DNA of 64,000 nt, taken from positions 372,001 to 436,000 of IMG/VR virus record IMGVR_UViG_3300028920_000022. One strand, 5' to 3'. A program made the translations under genes and the position numbers. The stretch comes from a virus. A model generated the notes under the pieces. It did not search any database and was not told the DNA's origin. It saw nothing but the letters and a program-made list of their open reading frames with translations. Every line of letters begins with the position of its first letter. Position 1 is the stretch's first letter. This document shows positions 23,797 to 31,033 of the stretch, piece after piece.

Positions 23797-23970
23797 ATGA
23801 TTTCTCAACACATGATTTCTCAACTAAAACACTGGGGTTATTTTTCACTAGGAACAACGTTATTTTTGATACCATTTATTTTAATGCTAAGACCACCGTG
23901 GTATCTTAATGCGATGATGATGGTTGGTTTGGTAATGGTAATCCAAAGTACTAAGGTTGGAGAGAAGTAA
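23797..23970 (+). CDS. Small membrane protein (57 residues) inside the RNA locus
   Basis: ATG at 23797, TAA at 23968-23970. The first codons overlap two tandem 15-bp repeats AACACATGATTTCTC (23792-23806 and 23807-23821), so residues MISQH and MISQL repeat. The product has two hydrophobic segments (TTLFLIPFILML and AMMMVGLVMVI). No Shine-Dalgarno. Could be a real micro-membrane protein or a chance frame. Confidence 0.45.
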   Translation: MISQHMISQLKHWGYFSLGTTLFLIPFILMLRPPWYLNAMMMVGLVMVIQSTKVGEK

Positions 23971-23999
23971 TTTCTACGCATATTTAGGATTCAGATTTG

Positions 24000-24060
24000 G
24001 GACGCGAGATTAGATCTTTCATCATTCATAGATATTTCGGGTCTAGTCGTTTTTTCGTCC
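24000..24060 (+). ncRNA. Candidate Y RNA-type hairpin B
   Basis: Outer stem GGACG (24000-24004) with CGTCC (24056-24060): compensatory changes relative to GTAACG/CGTTAC of A and C. The inner stem TAGATC pairs with GGTCTA. It shares CGCGA, GATCTTTCATC and TTTTTTCGT with C. A TAGGAT (23985-23990) at -10 distance may be its promoter element; no good -35 is seen. Confidence 0.6.
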
Positions 24061-24065
24061 ATTTT

Positions 24066-24149
24066 GCGTTGTTCGTCTAAGTTAAGACATCCTTGTTAGA
24101 GCTTCTAAGCTATTACACAGGAAGATAGAGTATCGAATCTCTGCGACGC
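24066..24149 (+). ncRNA. tRNA-like fold between hairpins B and C
   Basis: Acceptor-like 7-bp stem GCGTTGT/GCGACGC, a 4-bp D-like arm GTCT-AAGTTA-AGAC, a long central arm closed by ATC-CTTGT with ACAGG-AA-GAT, and a T-like arm AGAG-TATCGAAT-CTCT. The anticodon arm is not tRNA-like and no CCA follows. This fits a tRNA-mimicking Y RNA module better than a working tRNA; a degenerate tRNA is the alternative. Confidence 0.5.
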
Positions 24150-24154
24150 GCTAG

Positions 24155-24218
24155 GTAACGCGAAGTTAGATCTTTCATCATTTTCCAAGGTAAACGGGTC
24201 TAACTGTTTTTTCGTTAC
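24155..24218 (+). ncRNA. Candidate Y RNA-type hairpin C
   Basis: Outer stem GTAACG (24155-24160) with CGTTAC (24213-24218); inner stem TTAGATC with GGGTCTAA. CGAAG on the 5' strand faces TTTTTTCG. The apical loop contains the shared TTTCATCATT. It starts five bases after the tRNA-like fold, so the two may be one RNA. Confidence 0.6.
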
Positions 24219-24288
24219 ACTAATTTGACCCCTTTAAGACCATAAAAGGTTTGTTTTCGAAATACATTTAGACACAACATATCTTTTT

Positions 24289-24321
24289 AAAAGGCATGCC
24301 CTTTAAGGGTGTGCTTTTTTT
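24289..24321 (+). terminator. Rho-independent terminator of the RNA locus
   Basis: AAAAGGCATGCCC pairs with GGGTGTGCTTTTTT (with G-U pairs) around TTTAA, followed by a U tract. It closes the transcript that starts near 23640 and separates it from tRNA-Met. Confidence 0.75.
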
Positions 24322-24325
24322 GTAT

Positions 24326-24411
24326 TGCGGGAATGTAGCAAAGGCGGCTAGCCAGTCTCATAAGCTGGCGTCCATTGATCGCGAAGGGTTCGATTCCCTC
24401 TCCCGCAACCA
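24326..24411 (+). tRNA. tRNA-Met (CAT), CCA encoded, long variable region
   Basis: Acceptor TGCGGGA/TCCCGCA with discriminator A and encoded CCA; D stem TAGC/GCTA; anticodon arm CCAGT-CTCATAA-GCTGG (anticodon CAT); T loop TTCGATT. The variable region is about 15 bases, long for a Met isoacceptor, and there is one extra base between acceptor and D stem. A lysidine-type Ile tRNA cannot be excluded. Confidence 0.85.
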
Positions 24412-24413
24412 GC

Positions 24414-24442
24414 TTGACATCGGGCATTATTTTTAGTATCAT
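24414..24442 (+). promoter_or_regulatory. Promoter of the second PARP gene
   Basis: TTGACA (24414-24419), 17 bases, TATCAT (24437-24442), starting three bases after the tRNA-Met 3' end. AAGGTGG lies ahead of the ATG at 24469. Confidence 0.72.
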
Positions 24443-24468
24443 GGACCATCTTCTAAGGTGGTTATTTT

Positions 24469-25875
24469 ATGGGAAAATTGAAGGTGTGGAAAGTTGGCGC
24501 AGCTGGAGAACCCAGTTTTCCTGCCAATTTTGAGGTGGCTAAAAAAGCCGTTCTCCAAGTTACAGATATTAAAACAAATCGTAATAAGTATTATGCCATA
24601 GAACTACACTCTGCTGGCAATAAATATAGAGTGTTTACTCATTATGGTCGAACAGATGATCTGGACACGAATCCTAATGCTGGGGTGCGCGAGGTTCGTT
24701 ACGGCAACTTGTCTGAATGTGAAGCAACCTATCATCAGATATATAGTCAAAAAACTAGCGCAAGAAAAGGATATAAGGAACTTAGCTTAGCATCTTCGCG
24801 TATTGGTTCGTCTCAATCGGTTGGTAAATCTAGCGGACATGTTGATGACAAAACGCTTGAAAAACTAAACAACGGTAACAAGAAAGTGATAAAAAACAAA
24901 GTTTCTACACTTTCTCCCGTTGTACAAGATTTTGTTTCTTATATTTATGCTGAAGCCACTAATGCCCTAACTAGCACAATTAATGCCAGCATTACCGCTA
25001 ATGGTATCGAAACGCCTCTTGGTGTTTTGACACTGGGTCAGATTGATAAGGGGCAAAAGATTTTGGATGAGCTTTATGATTTATTCAATTCAAAAAAGAG
25101 CCAATCAATACGTGACCATATGGTAGAACTGAGTGGTGAGTTTTATACAGTAATTCCTCACAGAATAGGCAGAACTAGGGCTGCTGTAGAAGCTGCTGTT
25201 ATTGATAGTTTAGTAGATTTTAATGCTAAGCAAGACACATTACAACTTATGCGAGACATGTTAAGTGTTTCGGGTAAAGACTCCCAGGTACTTATTAACC
25301 CTGAAATTGATAAGAAATATAATGCTTTGGGTTGCGAAATTAAAACTGTAGATAATAAAAAGTATCAAGAATTGAAGGATTATGTAGAGAAATCACAAAT
25401 AAAAACCAGAAATATTAAAGTAAAGAATATATATTCATTATGCAGACCAGAAGAACAAAAGGTTTTTGCTGATAATATTTCAAATAAACGATTACTTTTT
25501 CACGGTTCTAGGGCAAAAAACTGGGTAGGTATTCTTTCCCGTGGTTTGTTGCTTCCTAAGATTGTGGTTAGCTTGGGTGTAAACCGAACTGACGCAGGTT
25601 GGCTTGGAAATGGTATTTATTTCGGAGATGCTGTTTGCACTACATTATACTACACGTCTCCTGGAAGGCAGAGAAACACCCGGATGATGGCGATAGCGAA
25701 TGTAGCATTAGGAAAGATGAAGGATTTTAATAGAATTACGTATGGATTAAAAGGACCACCCGCTGGATATCATAGTTGTCATGGTGTACGTGGAACCTCA
25801 TTTGCAGATGATGAATATGTAATTTATGACCAGAAACAGCAGAAACTTGAGTATTTAGTGGAGTATGTGTCATGA
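24469..25875 (+). CDS. Poly(ADP-ribose) polymerase 2 (WGR + regulatory + catalytic)
   Basis: The 468-residue product has a WGR domain at about 25-105 (YYAIELHSAGNKYRVFTHYG), a linker, a PARP regulatory helical domain about 148-270 (GVLTLGQIDKGQKILDEL, EFYTVIPHRIG) and a canonical catalytic domain with His345 (LLFHGSR), Tyr384 (GNGIYFGD) and Glu449 (DDEYVIYD). It is closer to eukaryotic PARP1/2 than the copy at 10629 and should be a DNA-damage-type ADP-ribosyltransferase. It has its own promoter. Confidence 0.93.
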   Translation: MGKLKVWKVGAAGEPSFPANFEVAKKAVLQVTDIKTNRNKYYAIELHSAGNKYRVFTHYGRTDDLDTNPNAGVREVRYGNLSECEATYHQIYSQKTSARKGYKELSLASSRIGSSQSVGKSSGHVDDKTLEKLNNGNKKVIKNKVSTLSPVVQDFVSYIYAEATNALTSTINASITANGIETPLGVLTLGQIDKGQKILDELYDLFNSKKSQSIRDHMVELSGEFYTVIPHRIGRTRAAVEAAVIDSLVDFNAKQDTLQLMRDMLSVSGKDSQVLINPEIDKKYNALGCEIKTVDNKKYQELKDYVEKSQIKTRNIKVKNIYSLCRPEEQKVFADNISNKRLLFHGSRAKNWVGILSRGLLLPKIVVSLGVNRTDAGWLGNGIYFGDAVCTTLYYTSPGRQRNTRMMAIANVALGKMKDFNRITYGLKGPPAGYHSCHGVRGTSFADDEYVIYDQKQQKLEYLVEYVS

Positions 25876-26102
25876 GAACATCAGAACGTTTTAAAAATGC
25901 CCTTGTTGATTTTCCGGATATAGACGGTATTCCCATCACATTTACACGTGACGAGCTGCGCATAATGCTGATGTTATGCCAGTCTGTAGAACAATTGTGT
26001 AACGAGGCGGAATCGTACATAGACATTGGGTTTGATACGGACAATGAATCGGTTCGTTTACGGGAAGCTGTGCGTATTGTTCGAGAAACATTGTATGAAT
26101 AA
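25872..26102 (+). CDS. Hypothetical 76-residue protein
   Basis: ATGA overlap with the PARP gene. Helical, acidic, with TRDELRIMLMLCQSVEQL. Probably co-translated with the PARP; function unknown. Confidence 0.55.
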   Translation: MRTSERFKNALVDFPDIDGIPITFTRDELRIMLMLCQSVEQLCNEAESYIDIGFDTDNESVRLREAVRIVRETLYE

Positions 26103-26126
26103 TTGATTCAAAGGGGAAGAGCTGCT

Positions 26127-26399
26127 ATGATTAAGTTCACACAATATTTGCGACCGAACGGAATTAAACAAGCGGTAGAAATCAAAAGACCCAAAGCTGT
26201 TGAAGAAATGGCGGATAAGATTATAGAAGCCGGAGGAGAGTTTGAGGTAGAGGTTTTAAGCACCGGTACAATTTCGTTGGAGGTGGTGCGGGAAAAAGAT
26301 GGAGATATGGAAACGTTGTCTGCAGAAATTTGTGACAATGGTCCTGCTGTTTTGATTGCCGTAGACAAACTGGTAAAAGCGGCTTTTGATGCTTGTTAA
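26127..26399 (+). CDS. Hypothetical 90-residue protein
   Basis: The ATG at 26127 follows an AGGGGA ribosome-binding site; the upstream TTG at 26103 is not used. Predicted alpha/beta protein (AVEEMADKIIEAGGEFEVEVL, VSLEVVR-like strand, ending VDKLVKAAFDAC). Its last codons resemble a short remnant near 27035-27061. Confidence 0.55.
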   Translation: MIKFTQYLRPNGIKQAVEIKRPKAVEEMADKIIEAGGEFEVEVLSTGTISLEVVREKDGDMETLSAEICDNGPAVLIAVDKLVKAAFDAC

Positions 26400-26426
26400 G
26401 TTAGACGGGTTGTGGAGGAGTACATC

Positions 26427-27038
26427 ATGAGTGCTGATTTTTCAAAATGCTGGTTCAATACTTGGGAAATAGAAGGATACATTAAATCACGCCCATGGCG
26501 TGATTGTTGGGGAAACCACCAACCAAACTTCAATTGTTTCTTTAGAAATAGTTGTGGCAAATTATTTCCAATGAACGATGCTGTTAAAGATGTCATGTCG
26601 TCCCACGCTCGTGAAATATTGAGCAGGCATCCACAGGTTCAGTTGTCAGAGTTTTTGGCAAGATTAGAAGATTCAAACAATTACATCTCTTTGCGGGATG
26701 GAATACTAGAATGGAAACGTCAATGTTTTGAGGAATATAAAAAATCTTTGGAACAAGAAGAATGTTACATCAAACATGCCCTGAAATATGGATATGATAA
26801 AGTTTTAGAATTGCCCATAGAAGATCAGGAATCGATAGATTTTACAGAAGGATCTGTGTTGTTGGAAGATGGCAAATTCTCTACCACCTTTCGCGATCAT
26901 AATGGTGATATTTTTATCATAAGTGGCGACACTGAGTTACCTCTTTCGATTAAAGAAGAATTTTTGAGCACCTATAATGGGCTAGGATCTGCCCAATATT
27001 CAGAAAACAGCGAGAAGCCCGAAGATGATCAAAGATGA
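26427..27038 (+). CDS. Hypothetical 203-residue protein
   Basis: GGAGG precedes the ATG at 26427. The N-terminus is rich in Trp, Cys and Asn (CWFNTWEIEGY, WGNHQPNFNCFFRNSCG), the middle is helical, the C-terminus acidic. No family recognised. Confidence 0.55.
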   Translation: MSADFSKCWFNTWEIEGYIKSRPWRDCWGNHQPNFNCFFRNSCGKLFPMNDAVKDVMSSHAREILSRHPQVQLSEFLARLEDSNNYISLRDGILEWKRQCFEEYKKSLEQEECYIKHALKYGYDKVLELPIEDQESIDFTEGSVLLEDGKFSTTFRDHNGDIFIISGDTELPLSIKEEFLSTYNGLGSAQYSENSEKPEDDQR

Positions 27039-27060
27039 TCAAAGCAGCTTTTGATGCGAT

Positions 27061-27303
27061 ATGAGAAATCACAGTTTCATTCGGGTGGAAACACCACAAA
27101 GTTACTCCGCTCACAAAACAGCACAGTATTATAGATGTCAAAGATGTAATTTATTAATGTATGACACTGGCATTTCTCGTTACGTTTCTTGTCTGCATGA
27201 TACTGGCATTATGCCAACGCCGCTTATGTCGCCAGACACAATAGACTGTGAAATGCAAGAAATAATATGGAAAGAAGAAATTATTAAGGACATAATAGAA
27301 TGA
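27061..27303 (+). CDS. IIK-tail CxxC family protein, second subfamily (a)
   Basis: 80 residues with NHSFIRV, YYRCQRCNLLMYD and terminal EEIIKDIIE. The early His, CxxC strand and tail match the 13-gene array, but the knuckle is YYRCxRCNLL. It ends in ATGA with the following sister gene. Confidence 0.65.
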   Translation: MRNHSFIRVETPQSYSAHKTAQYYRCQRCNLLMYDTGISRYVSCLHDTGIMPTPLMSPDTIDCEMQEIIWKEEIIKDIIE

Positions 27304-27548
27304 AACTTGGCACCCACGATTTTGTTGAAATATGCGAACCTATAAATAGTCCAATTTTTAACGCAGAATGTCAATATTATCGATGTATACGATGTAATCT
27401 TTTGATTTATAAAAGTAAGCTTTATCATCCGGGAGAGTGTGTTACATCATTGGTAGAGAGTAGTAGAACAGTCTCACCAGATAGTATCAACTGTGCCGAA
27501 CAAGAGAAAAAGTTTCGGTTACAATCGATTAAGGACATAATAGAATGA
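27300..27548 (+). CDS. IIK-tail CxxC family protein, second subfamily (b)
   Basis: 82 residues: LGTHDFVEI, YYRCIRCNLLIYKS, PDSINCAEQ and tail LQSIKDIIE. A tandem sister of the preceding gene; PDTIDC/PDSINC recurs in both and in the gene at 50000. Confidence 0.65.
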   Translation: MKLGTHDFVEICEPINSPIFNAECQYYRCIRCNLLIYKSKLYHPGECVTSLVESSRTVSPDSINCAEQEKKFRLQSIKDIIE

Positions 27549-27742
27549 ATCGAATGCACACCTGTGCTGAATGTGGAAATCTGTTATTAATTAGCAAAGG
27601 CCCAGACAGAACAAGAACAAACCGAGGAAAAACCATAATTTTACCTAACGATTTTGAATACGAATATTGCCCCAACTGCAAGGCTGAATGGATGACAGCA
27701 ACACAAATTAACGATCTAAGCGATTTGTTTGATGGTAAATAA
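27545..27742 (+). CDS. Small zinc-ribbon protein
   Basis: 65 residues with CAECGN and CPNCKAEW, a four-Cys ribbon; ends in a helix and lacks the IIK tail. ATGA overlap with the upstream family member. Confidence 0.58.
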   Translation: MNRMHTCAECGNLLLISKGPDRTRTNRGKTIILPNDFEYEYCPNCKAEWMTATQINDLSDLFDGK

Positions 27743-28199
27743 TAATACAACCCGCGAGTTCGGAACCATTGTTGGGACTTTGTTTGGTAAGGAACCAGAA
27801 CGTGGGTTTCTGGTGTGTTCAATAGATATTGAATTCGACAGCGGAGGAAGACAAACATTTTGTTTTGGCGTGCCAGATCTGAAATTTATTCCTATTCTGC
27901 GTAGAGAAATATGTGGTATGTTTGGGGTTACGAAAGAGAAAGCGCTGCTAAATCAAAAATGTTATGCTTTGAGATGTTTCCCTGGTAGAACTGAAATAAT
28001 AGAAGGTATCGCCACAGAATCTGGCGCAAAGTTTACACGTGTAGGTTGGGCTAAGAGAATGGGGCTGGAACAGGAAACAGTAATACAAGAAAAGTATACT
28101 GAGTACCAAAAATTAAAACAGTACCATCGTAAATGCCTAGATGAAATTGAAGACAAGATGACCAAAATAATGTTTGAATACGTAGATTGGGAAAAATAA
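27732..28199 (+). CDS. Hypothetical 155-residue protein
   Basis: ATG at 27732, inside the end of the zinc-ribbon gene. A beta-rich first 90 residues (FLVCSIDIEFDSGGRQTFCFG) and a coiled-coil-like C-terminal helix (EYQKLKQYHRKCLDEIEDKM). Unknown function. Confidence 0.55.
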   Translation: MVNNNTTREFGTIVGTLFGKEPERGFLVCSIDIEFDSGGRQTFCFGVPDLKFIPILRREICGMFGVTKEKALLNQKCYALRCFPGRTEIIEGIATESGAKFTRVGWAKRMGLEQETVIQEKYTEYQKLKQYHRKCLDEIEDKMTKIMFEYVDWEK

Positions 28200-28861
28200 T
28201 GGGCGGAGAACTGTTTTTAGGAATCAAACGCGCAGACGGCAGAGAACAATGTTCTTTGCGTTGGACGAATATTATTCCTTATTTTTTTGCACATCCCGAA
28301 ATGTATGAGGAAGGAGCTATGTTTGAGGAGTTGTGGGATAGACCTAGCCCCAATAATAGTTGGCCACAATCTGTTTTAGTTACAAAAATAGTGCCGTCTG
28401 AATATGGTGCAATTTTCTATGATGGTGTCAACAAAAAGATTTTATCACTACAAGATTATTGCTCGATTGGATTATATTCGGTATCATTGCTGACGGAAGA
28501 TAGTTACGATTTGTTTGGTGTTCTACTAAAAGAAGGTAGAATTAATGGCTCAAAAGTTTTGGGAAACCATAGTTTCGAAGATGTTGACAAGAATACCACC
28601 ATTTCTGAGGTTCAACGGTGGATTAAGGAACGTCTTGATTATCCTGTTCAGTATTGCCAATTGGAAATTGACACCAGACCGTTTGATGTGGTACATAGGG
28701 GAGTATCTGCAGCACACAAATGGGGATATGTTCTAAACTGGCTGAAAGAAAATAATTGGAAAAGTTCGGCTTTGTCTCTAGACGAAGTGTGGGATCAGAA
28801 AGATATGCTTGAACATTATGACGACAAACAGTCATATACAAAACAATCTATGGAGTTGTAA
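28199..28861 (+). CDS. Hypothetical 220-residue protein upstream of pncB
   Basis: The ATG at 28199 overlaps the previous TAA. Mixed alpha/beta with Trp-rich segments (SLRWTNIIPYFFAHPEMY, NWLKENNWKSS). No known motif. Two bases separate its stop from the pncB start context, so a shared transcript with NAD salvage is likely. Confidence 0.55.
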   Translation: MGGELFLGIKRADGREQCSLRWTNIIPYFFAHPEMYEEGAMFEELWDRPSPNNSWPQSVLVTKIVPSEYGAIFYDGVNKKILSLQDYCSIGLYSVSLLTEDSYDLFGVLLKEGRINGSKVLGNHSFEDVDKNTTISEVQRWIKERLDYPVQYCQLEIDTRPFDVVHRGVSAAHKWGYVLNWLKENNWKSSALSLDEVWDQKDMLEHYDDKQSYTKQSMEL

Positions 28862-28863
28862 AA

Positions 28864-30006
28864 ATGATTAAATCTATGTTTGATGATGATCTTTACAAGT
28901 TCACAATGCAACAGATTATTTTGCATTTCTATGGAGACAAGAAAGCCGAATATAGATTTAAAAATCGTGGGAACACCAAGTTTAATGACAAGTTTGCTGA
29001 TAGACTTCAGGATGAGATAGAGAACCTTTCTCTGTTGGTTCCCGACAAATATGAACTAGAAGAGTTTGCGAAGATTCCGTTTATTAGAGGAGATTATGTA
29101 GAGTACTTATCAAGGTATCGTTATGATCCACGGCAGGTACAGTTTTCTTTGCGAGATGGAGATTTAGATCTTCGTATAAAGGGTCCATGGCATTCCGCTA
29201 TATTGTGGGAAGTCAAACTGATGGCGCTAATTAGTGAGATTTATTTTGCCCAACATAAAGCTACCTGGACAATGGATGGTCAAAAAGAAAAGCTTGATCG
29301 AAAAGCTCTTCTTTTAGAGGCGGTAGATGCTAAGTATGCCGATTTTGGTACTCGTCGCAGGCGTAGTTTTGAGGTTCAAGATTTGGTGGTAAGAAACCTT
29401 GTCAACAAACATGGGTTCCTGGGTACATCAAATGTACATTTAGCCATTAAACATGGTGTTTCCGCCGTGGGCACTATGGCTCACGAATGGGTTCAGGGTG
29501 TATCGGTAGCTGAGGATTTATTGCATGCTAATGGTATTATGATGGACAGATGGAATTCTTTTTATCAGGGACAGTTGGGTGTTGCTTTAACTGATACATT
29601 TACCACTCCGCACTTTTTATACAACAGTTTTGATGCCAAGCGCGCTGCTGCATTTTCTGGAGTTAGACAAGATTCGGGCGATCCGTTTTGGTTTGCGAAT
29701 CAGGTGATAAATCGATACCTACAACTAGGAATTAACCCCAAAACCAAAACCATTATTTTTAGCGATAGTTTAGATGCCAAAACTGCCGCCAAACTACAGA
29801 TCCATTGTGATGGAAAGATTAACTGTGCTTTTGGCATTGGCACCAATCTAACTAATGATTTTGACAATTTGAAACCAATTAATATGGTGATCAAGTTGTG
29901 GTCAATTGACGGAATTCCGGTAGTAAAGTTGTCAGATAATGCTGGCAAAAACAATGGCGATCTATGGATGCTTGGGGTTGCGAAGAGGGTGTTTGGGGTA
30001 TCATGA
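28864..30006 (+). CDS. pncB: Nicotinate phosphoribosyltransferase
   Basis: The 380-residue product aligns by eye with E. coli PncB over its whole length: DDDLYKFTMQQ, GPWHSAILWEVKLMALISE, FGTRRRRSFEVQ (161-172), GTSNVHLA, GTMAHEW with His207 at the autophosphorylated histidine, ALTDTFTT, RQDSGDP and FGIGTNLTND. It makes nicotinate mononucleotide from nicotinate and PRPP with ATP, the first step of Preiss-Handler NAD synthesis. No adenylyltransferase or NAD synthetase is in the window, so host NadD/NadE would complete the route. It may supply NAD to the PARPs. Confidence 0.92.
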   Translation: MIKSMFDDDLYKFTMQQIILHFYGDKKAEYRFKNRGNTKFNDKFADRLQDEIENLSLLVPDKYELEEFAKIPFIRGDYVEYLSRYRYDPRQVQFSLRDGDLDLRIKGPWHSAILWEVKLMALISEIYFAQHKATWTMDGQKEKLDRKALLLEAVDAKYADFGTRRRRSFEVQDLVVRNLVNKHGFLGTSNVHLAIKHGVSAVGTMAHEWVQGVSVAEDLLHANGIMMDRWNSFYQGQLGVALTDTFTTPHFLYNSFDAKRAAAFSGVRQDSGDPFWFANQVINRYLQLGINPKTKTIIFSDSLDAKTAAKLQIHCDGKINCAFGIGTNLTNDFDNLKPINMVIKLWSIDGIPVVKLSDNAGKNNGDLWMLGVAKRVFGVS

Positions 30007-30254
30007 GTACAGAAAAAAAGATACGTAAGGTGCTCCGAAAAATCAAAACTGCTGATAATGTTTTGCAATCTGAAACCGATTGGGAGTTCAAATATAACAT
30101 AATTTTTGGAATGGGCATCGTTGATGATTTGAACAATATAGGAATTCAACTTAATTATTACGATCCTGACACAACCTACGAGGAAGATGTGAGAGCATTT
30201 GTAGAAGCGTTGAATTGCATTAGTGGCGATCTTGAAAAAGCGTTAATGTTATGA
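30003..30254 (+). CDS. Hypothetical 83-residue protein
   Basis: The ATG at 30003 overlaps the pncB stop (ATGA). Basic N-terminus, acidic helical C-terminus. No family recognised. Confidence 0.52.
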   Translation: MSTEKKIRKVLRKIKTADNVLQSETDWEFKYNIIFGMGIVDDLNNIGIQLNYYDPDTTYEEDVRAFVEALNCISGDLEKALML

Positions 30255-30508
30255 TTACCATATTTGAAGCAATCATGTTATTAATAATGTTCCTGATTAT
30301 TATAGGGGTGTATTTCGAAAAAAATATTCCTCGTTTAACGCAAGGTTCTACAATATTGATTGCGTTTAGTGTTTATGGCATTCTATGTGTTTTGGATTGG
30401 GTCGTATATGGTAGGAGTTCTTTAGTTTCATATGTTGCTGTTTGTATTGGAATAATAATTTCCATAAAGCGAATGAGGTTTGAAAAGAAATGGCAAAAAA
30501 CGAAATAG
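30251..30508 (+). CDS. Small membrane protein
   Basis: 85 residues with three hydrophobic segments (LLIMFLIIIGVYF, ILIAFSVYGILCVLDWVVY, YVAVCIGIIISI) and a basic C-terminal tail. ATGA overlap upstream. Unknown role. Confidence 0.55.
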   Translation: MITIFEAIMLLIMFLIIIGVYFEKNIPRLTQGSTILIAFSVYGILCVLDWVVYGRSSLVSYVAVCIGIIISIKRMRFEKKWQKTK

Positions 30509-31020
30509 ACAATATGACCTCCGCCCAGCTATATGAGTTGGCAGAAAAAAAGAAAAAGGAAGAAGAATCCAGTTTTCTAATTGAACTGATGCGTAGTGAA
30601 TCAAAATTCAAGAAAAGCATAGAAGACAAGGTTCCAGCAAACACCTTATCATCGTTAGTCAAAACGTATAATACTGTTGTGGAAGGAGTTTCGTGGGATC
30701 AAGACGTTGTACTTAGAGTTACCGTTTCTACTAGTTTCTGGGCGGCTGTTAATGTTTCGTTAGAAAATAATTTATATTTTGAGTGGGAATGGTACAACTT
30801 AGAAGAAGTTGTCAATAAACAGTTAAATGAATGCGGAAAAAATAACAAAAAATTTCGTGATCTTACTAAGCGCATAGATGGTTTGAAAACAAAAATAAAA
30901 GAATGTGCCAAAAAGTACAAAGTGAAAGAAAAAGATTTGAAAAAATATTTAGAAAACTGTCGCAAAAAACCGCCTCCAACTTTCGAGTTAAATCAGCTTC
31001 CTCCAGGTACAACACTTTAG
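30490..31020 (+). CDS. Hypothetical helical protein
   Basis: 176 residues, Lys/Glu-rich helices at both ends around a hydrophobic/Trp-rich middle (FWAAVNVSLENNLYFEWEW), ending in a Pro-rich tail. No family recognised. Overlaps the membrane protein by 19 bases. Confidence 0.52.
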   Translation: MAKNEIDNMTSAQLYELAEKKKKEEESSFLIELMRSESKFKKSIEDKVPANTLSSLVKTYNTVVEGVSWDQDVVLRVTVSTSFWAAVNVSLENNLYFEWEWYNLEEVVNKQLNECGKNNKKFRDLTKRIDGLKTKIKECAKKYKVKEKDLKKYLENCRKKPPPTFELNQLPPGTTL

Positions 31021-31033
31021 GAAAAAAAATACT

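Larger units (their letters stand above)
23545..24468 (+). other. 924-bp locus dominated by non-coding RNA (candidate Y RNA locus)
   Basis: Apart from one 57-codon membrane ORF, the interval between two protein genes holds RNA elements: a promoter at 23604, three related hairpins (23640, 24000, 24155), a tRNA-Leu-like element on the minus strand (23708-23782), a tRNA-like fold on the plus strand (24066-24149), a terminator (24289-24321), tRNA-Met (24326-24411) and the promoter of the second PARP (24414). Bacterial and phage Ro60 genes are known to be accompanied by Y RNAs, some of which mimic tRNA. Confidence 0.7.

Noticed and set aside
23640-24218. Hammerhead or other self-cleaving ribozyme on the minus strand
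   Set aside because: CGAAA and GATGA occur in the reverse complement of the hairpins, but the full core (CTGANGA plus three stems) is absent.
28864-30006. Assignment as nicotinamide phosphoribosyltransferase (NadV)
   Set aside because: The motif order and length match PncB (nicotinate enzyme), so the gene was not linked directly to the NAMPT-type NAD restoration pathway.
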